DNA of 64,000 nt from CAVWXT01 sp963759115 (GTDB lineage Bacteria; Planctomycetota; Planctomycetia; Pirellulales; Thermoguttaceae), in assembly GCA_963759115.1 (NCBI GenBank), contig CAVWXT010000005.1, forward strand, positions 248,001 to 312,000, given 5' to 3'. A model generated the notes under the pieces. It searched no databases and was not told where the DNA came from. It worked only from the letters and a program-made list of their open reading frames with translations. A program made the translations under genes and the position numbers. Positions 59,192-64,000 of the stretch are shown in pieces (position 1 is the stretch's first letter; each line of letters begins with the position of its first letter).

Positions 59192-62100
59192 ACTTCACCG
59201 TCGGGCTTGACCGACCAACAGCAGCGGGCGGTCACCGCCCGCGGCGTCTCGGTCGCGCTCTCGGCCGGCGCCGGCTGCGGCAAGACGTTCGTGCTGACCG
59301 AGCGGTTCTTGGCCGAATTGGAGCCGGACGGCGCCGGCGGGCCGCGCCGCGACTGGGCCAACTGGTGGCGATCACGTTCACCGAGCGGGCCGCCCGCGAA
59401 ATGCGCGACCGCATCCGCACGGCCTGCCACCGACCGCTTGCAGGAATGTCCCGAGCATCAGGCGGACTACTGGCTGGAGCTGGTCCGCGACTTGGACTCG
59501 GCGCGGATCAGCACGATCCACTCCTTCTGCGGCTCGCTGCTGCGCGCCCACGCCGTCGAGGCGGGCATCGACCCGCGGTTCCGCGTGCTCGACGGCGCCC
59601 AGGCCGGCACGCTGCTGTTCGAGTTGACCGACGACGTGCTGCGCGACCGGCTGGCCGAGCGCGACGAGGCGGCGCTGGCGCTGGTGACGCGGTTCGGCCT
59701 GGATCGGCTGCGCGACATGATCGCCCGGCTGCTGGCCGTGCGGCAGGAGATCGACTGGCCGGTGTGGCGCGGCGAGACGCCCGACGGCCTGGCGGCGCGG
59801 TGGGAAGAGTTCTGGCGCCGCGACACCGTGCCGCGAGTCTTGCGTCAGATCAGCGAGTCGGCCGCGGCCCGAACGCGTGCTCGATCATGGCCATGCGCTA
59901 TCCGCCGGCCCATCCCAAGATGCGCGAGCGGTGCGATTTCCTGCTGCGAAGCAGCTTCCCAAGCTCTCGGAGAGCGCAGCAGCCGGCTGGCCGACCTGGC
60001 GGCGATCCGCGAGGCGGCCAAGGTGCAGGGCGGCGGAACGAAGAAGGACTGGGTCAGCGAGGAGGTCTATCGAGCGGTTCCGCGACGCCGCCAAGGAGTT
60101 GCGCGACGCGATCGACAAGGTCCAAGAGCAGATGCAATTCGACGCGGCCGCGGCCCGGCCCGCCGCCGAAATCGCCCTGCAAGTGCTCGGCCTGGCCGCC
60201 GAGGTGGCCGAGCAATACGACCGGAAGAAACGAGAGTTGGGCGTGCTGGATTTCAACGACCTGCTGATCCGCGCCCGCGATCTGCTGGTCGGGCCCGAGC
60301 AGCGGCGGGCTGCGCAAACGGCTGGCCGCGCAGATCCGCCTGCTGCTGGTCGACGAGTTTCAGGACACCGACCGCTTGCAGGTCGAACTGGTCAAGGCGC
60401 TGTGCGACAACGAGTACCTCCGCGGCAAGCTGTTCTTCGTGGGCGACTACAAGCAGTCGATCTATCGTTTCCGCGGCGCCGATCCGCACGTGTTCCGGCG
60501 GCTGCGCGAGGAGATTCCCGCGGCGGGGCGGCTGCCGCTGTCGCTGAACTTCCGCAGCCAGCCGGCGGTGCTCGATTTCGTCAACGCGCTGTTCGGCGAG
60601 GAATTGGGGCCGGACTACGAGCCGCTGCGGCCGCACCGTCCGCAGGTCGGCCCGACGCCGGCGGTCGAGTTTCTGTGGGCCAGCGATGTCTACCCTCTCC
60701 CGCTGGGAGAGGGCCAGGGTGAGGCGCGAAGGCGAGTCGCGCAACCACATGCCCTGCACGCTGAACCCTCTCCCAACGGGAGAGGCGCGACCGGTCGCGG
60801 CTTTCTCGACTCCGACGGACGACATGGCGCCACGCGAGCGGCTCCGGCGGCGCGAGGCCGATTGGATCGCCCGCCGCATCCGCGCCATGCTCGACGCGGG
60901 CGAGAAGATCGTCTGGGACGAGGAAGCGGCCAAGGCGGGTCAGCCGGCGGTCCGGGCGGTCCAGCCGGGCGACATCGCCCTGCTGTTCCGCGCCTGACGA
61001 ACGTCGAATACTACGAAGAGGCCCTGCGGCGCTACGGCATCGACTATTACCTCGTCGGCGGACACGCCTTCTACGCCCAGCAGGAAATCTACGACCTGCT
61101 GAACCTGCTGCGGGCGATCAACAGCCCTTGCGACGAGGTGAGCCTGGCCGGCGTGCTCCGCAGCCCGATGTTCGGACTTCTCGACGAGACGCTGCTCTGG
61201 CTTGTCGCAGGACCGCGACGGACTGGCCGACGGGCTGTTCGACGGCGAGTTGCCGGAGGAACTCGACATCGACCAGCAGCGAGCAGCGTGGCCGAGTACG
61301 CCGCGGCCACGCTCCGCGAGCTGCGGGCCGATGAAGGACCGCCTGCCCGTGGCCCAGTTGATCCACGAGGCGCTGGATCGGACCGGCTACGACGCCCTGC
61401 TGCTGGCCGAGTTCCTCGGCGAGCGGAAACTGGCCAACCTGCACAAGCTGATCGAGCAGGCGCGGAGTTTCGACCGGGCCGGCATCTTCACGCTCTCCGA
61501 CTTCATCACGCAGCTTTCCGAGTTCGTCGCCCGGCAGCCCGACGAGCCGCTGGCCGCCACCCATCCGGAATCGACCGACGTGGTGAAGCTGATGTCGATC
61601 CATCAGGCGAAGGGGCTGGAGTTTCCGGTGGTGATCGTGCCCGACGTGGGCCGGCCGCGGCGGGTGATGGGGCCGCCGGTGGCCTTCACGCCGCAGCTCG
61701 GGCCGATGTTCAAGGACGCCGACGCCACGACCGGCTACGACCTGTTGATGGTGGCCGAGAACGACGAGGAGCTGGCGGAACTCAGCCGGCTGCTCTACGT
61801 GGCCGCCACGCGGGCCGCCGACTACCTGATCCTCTCGGCCGGCGTGGAGGAGCCGGGCAAGGCCAGCCGGGCCGTGGATGGAACTGATCGGCAGGCGGTT
61901 CGATCTGATGACGGGAGCTGACAAGAGCCGCGACCGGTGGTCGCGCCGAGCACGAAGCCGCAACTGCTGGTCGCGCCAAGTCCTCGGCGCGACCACCGGT
62001 CGCGGCTTTATGGACGCGCTTCAGGGTCAAGGTAACCACCACCGAGCCGGCGATCCACTCCAAGCCCGTCGATCTTCGGCAGCGGCGCGACCTGATGAAG

Positions 62101-62863
62101 ATCGTGGAGAAGGCCCGGCAGATGGCCGCCGACGGGCCAGGGCCGACGGCCGCGATACCTGGCGCCGGTGCCCTACGACGCCGACCGCGCGGCGGCAGTA
62201 TTCCTTCTCGCGTCTGACCGGCAAGCTCCACGCCCAGCCGGCCGGCGGCGAGGCCAGCCCGTTGGACGCCGACGCGTCGGCCGAGCCGCCGCTGGACGCC
62301 CGCGGCCTCGGCACGCTGGTCCACGCCGTGCTGGCCGAGATCGACTTCGCCCGGCCGGGCGACGTCGCCGACTTGGTGCGGCGTCACGCCGAGGAACAAC
62401 TGCCGGAGGCCGAAGGCCGCGTTGGACGAGCCGATCGAGATGATCGGGCGGTTTCTCGCGTCGCCGCGTGCCGCCGAGATCGCCGCGGCCAAGGAAGTGT
62501 ACCGCGAGTTGGAGTTCCTGCTGGCCTGGCCGCCCGACGGCTGCGAAACCGCAAGCGGCGGTCGTGCCGCAGCAGGGCGTTATCTGCAAGGTTTCATCGA
62601 CTGCCTCTACCGCGACGCGGCCGGCCAGTGGCGGCTGGTCGACTACAAGACCAATCGCGTGACGGCCGACACGCTGGCGGCGACGGCGGCGGCGTACGAG
62701 ATGCAGATGCTGGTGTACGCCCTGGCCGCCGAGCGGATCCTGAAATCGCCCGCCGGCGGAGTTGGCGCTCTGTTTTCTCCGGCCGGGGCTGGAATATCAT
62801 TTCGCCTGGGACGCCGCCGCCCGGCAGCGCGTGGTGGAGTTGGTCAACGACGCGCTGCCGTAA
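59167..62863 (+). CDS. addA: AddA-like UvrD helicase/nuclease subunit, many frame breaks
   Basis: Starts inside the addB end (ATG 59167). Superfamily 1 helicase motifs appear in order though in changing frames: motif I ALSAGAGCGKTFVLTERFLA, Ia ITFTERAAREMRDRIR, Ib ISTIHSFCGSLLRAHA, II LLLVDEFQDTDRLQ, III FFVGDYKQSIYRFRGADP, IV LNFRSQPAVL, V SIHQAKGLEFPVVIVPDVG, VI RLLYVAATRAADYLILS, and a C-terminal nuclease core RLVDYKTNRVTADT. I count at least a dozen breaks, such as CTTG 59206-59209, near 60064, 60305, 60810, 60995 and CTTG 61201-61204. Together with the upstream gene it would form the AddAB end-resection complex. Two palindromic elements (60692-60805, 61926-62007) lie inside. The stop I take is TAA 62861-62863. 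Confidence 0.82.
60692..60805. repeat. CCCTCTCCC-type palindromic element in addA
   Basis: Contains CCCTCTCCCGCTGGGAGAGG at 60695 and a second hairpin CCCTCTCCCAACGGGAGAGG at about 60767, the two being inversely related. No stop codon in the frames that cross it; the surrounding helicase sequence resumes just after. Confidence 0.8.
61926..62007. repeat. Palindromic element in addA, perfect 25-bp arms
   Basis: Arms 61926-61950 and 61983-62007 (AGCCGCGACCGGTGGTCGCG...). It lies between the helicase and nuclease parts and is open in the frame that enters it (SRDRWSRRARSRNCWSRQVL then GATTGRGF). Confidence 0.92.
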
Positions 62864-62951
62864 CGACCTTGCGCATCGGCGATTTCTTGCGCGTGCGTGC
62901 TTGCAAATTGGACCATTCGACGTTCACAATGCACGTTCACGCTGATGCTCA

Positions 62952-64000
62952 ATGCCCGAAGAACAACGCCGTTTCGCCGTCGAGGTGGTCCGCCGGCTGC
63001 GCGGGGCGGGGTTCGAGGCCTATTGGGCCGGCGGCTGCGTCCGCGATCAACTGCTCGGCCGCACGCCCAAGGACTACGACGTGGCCACCAACGCCACGCC
63101 GGAGCAGGTCCGCGAGCTGTTCGGCCGCCGCCGCACCCTGGCCATCGGCGCCGCCTTCGGGGTGATTGCGGTGATCGGGCCGAAGGCGGCCGGCACGGTC
63201 GAGGTGACCACCTTCCGCCGCGACGCCGCCTACAGCGACGGCCGCCATCCCGACAGCGTCGCCTTCAGCTCGGCCGAGGAAGACGCCTCGCGCCGCGACT
63301 TCACCATCAACGGCCTGTTCTACGATCCGATCGAGCAGCGGGTGATCGACTTCGTCGGCGGGCAGGAGGACCTGGCCGCCAAGACGCGTCCGCGCCATCG
63401 GCGACGCCCGCGACCGCTTCGCCGAGGACAAGCTGCGGATGCTGCGGGCCGTGCGGTTCGCGGCCACCTTCGGATTTCGCGCTCGACGACGAGGCCCGGG
63501 CGGCCATCGCCGAGATGGCCGCCGAAATCCACGTCGTCAGCCCCGAGCGGATCGCCATGGAGATGCGGCGGCTGCTGGCCGATCCCAGCCGGGCGGCCGG
63601 CGTGCGGCTGATGCTGGAGACCGGGCTGGCGGCGGAAGTGCTGCCGGAGATCGTGCCCCGCGACGACGCCCAGCGGCGACGGCTCGACGACACGCTGGAA
63701 TTGCTCTCGCGGTTGGGCGGCGAGTGCGGCTTTCCGCTGGCCCTGGCCGCGCTGTTGTATCCGTGCGTCGACGCCGCCGGGGCGGCCGCCGTGTGCCGGC
63801 GCTGGCGGCTGTCGAACAAGGAGACGCGAGCGAGTCTGCTGGCTCGTGGAGAATCACGACGGCGCTGGCAGACGCCCGAGCGATGCGCTGGTCGGCGCTC
63901 CAGCCGCTGCTGGTGGCCGAGGGCATCGACGACTTGCTGGCGCTGATCGAGGCGGCCTCGCCGGCGGGCGCCGAGGCGGCGGCCTATTGCCGGTCGTTGC
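62952..64000 (+). CDS. cca: CCA-adding enzyme / poly(A) polymerase, several breaks, 3' end outside window
   Basis: Nucleotidyltransferase of the class II poly(A)/CCA family, restoring tRNA 3' ends. N-terminal motifs: AYWAGGCVRDQLLGRTPKDY then DVATNATPEQV (G-G-x-V-R-D and the D-x-D acidic pair), RRDFTINGLFYDPIEQRVID, DKLRMLRAVRFAA and the helical ERIAMEMRRLLADPSRAAGV. Breaks are near 63388, 63475 and 63840. After these, a helical C-terminal region runs off the window. Because the tRNA-Leu here lacks an encoded CCA, such an enzyme is expected to be needed. Confidence 0.88.

Overview
The window looks like a chromosomal piece of a GC-rich member of the Planctomycetota (Pirellulales-like). The evidence is three DUF1559 pilin-like genes with prepilin leaders, 'Rhodopirellula-type' (ISAzo13) transposases, leucine-rich-repeat and PQQ-propeller lipoproteins, an FGE-type sulfatase-domain lipoprotein, a DUF434 protein, a TMTC-like TPR membrane protein and very many palindromic intergenic repeats. 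The sequence is probably an assembly with uncorrected indels. At least ten otherwise well-preserved genes, including the housekeeping genes asnS, bioB and cca, are split by one- or two-base shifts, and these pile up between 55.4 and 64 kb.

Layout. 0-5.2 kb: a propeller protein and an FGE-like lipoprotein, then a two-gene SPARTA immune system (TIR-APAZ plus short prokaryotic Argonaute). 5.7-10.9 kb: rhomboid protease, membrane coiled-coil protein, MarR regulator and TolC-like lipoprotein. 11-16 kb: an ORF-less group II intron sitting right after a palindromic hairpin, followed by a pile of insertion sequences (ISAzo13-like, IS1182-like, IS630-like) and small orphan genes. 16.7-28.3 kb: HAD phosphatase, AsnS, Uma2-like protein, PQQ propeller, DUF434, ceramidase-like protein, ferredoxin-type protein and a GH3 glycosidase. 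28.5-32 kb: a second copy of the same intron on the minus strand, interrupted just before domain V by two tandem, nearly identical ISAzo13-like elements. 32-45.8 kb: LRR protein, leuD, amidase, the PHP-ATPase TrlF, bioB, a DUF350/lipoprotein/glutathionylspermidine-synthase cluster, a heparinase-like lyase and tRNA-Leu. 46-55 kb: a planctomycete-type hypothetical, a Tat-exported protein, a TPR membrane protein and three DUF1559 pilin-like genes. 55.4-64 kb: an AddB/AddA-like helicase-nuclease pair and the start of a CCA-adding enzyme.

The most interesting signals are the SPARTA locus; the two intron copies, each placed exactly at the edge of a hairpin with the same arms; and palindromic repeat elements from several unrelated families that lie inside protein-coding genes without closing the reading frame (TolC-like, amidase, AddB with four, AddA with two). 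The defence-related content (SPARTA, TrlF, AddAB-like pair, an Imm10-like protein, a broken antitoxin/toxin pair) is scattered rather than packed in one island.
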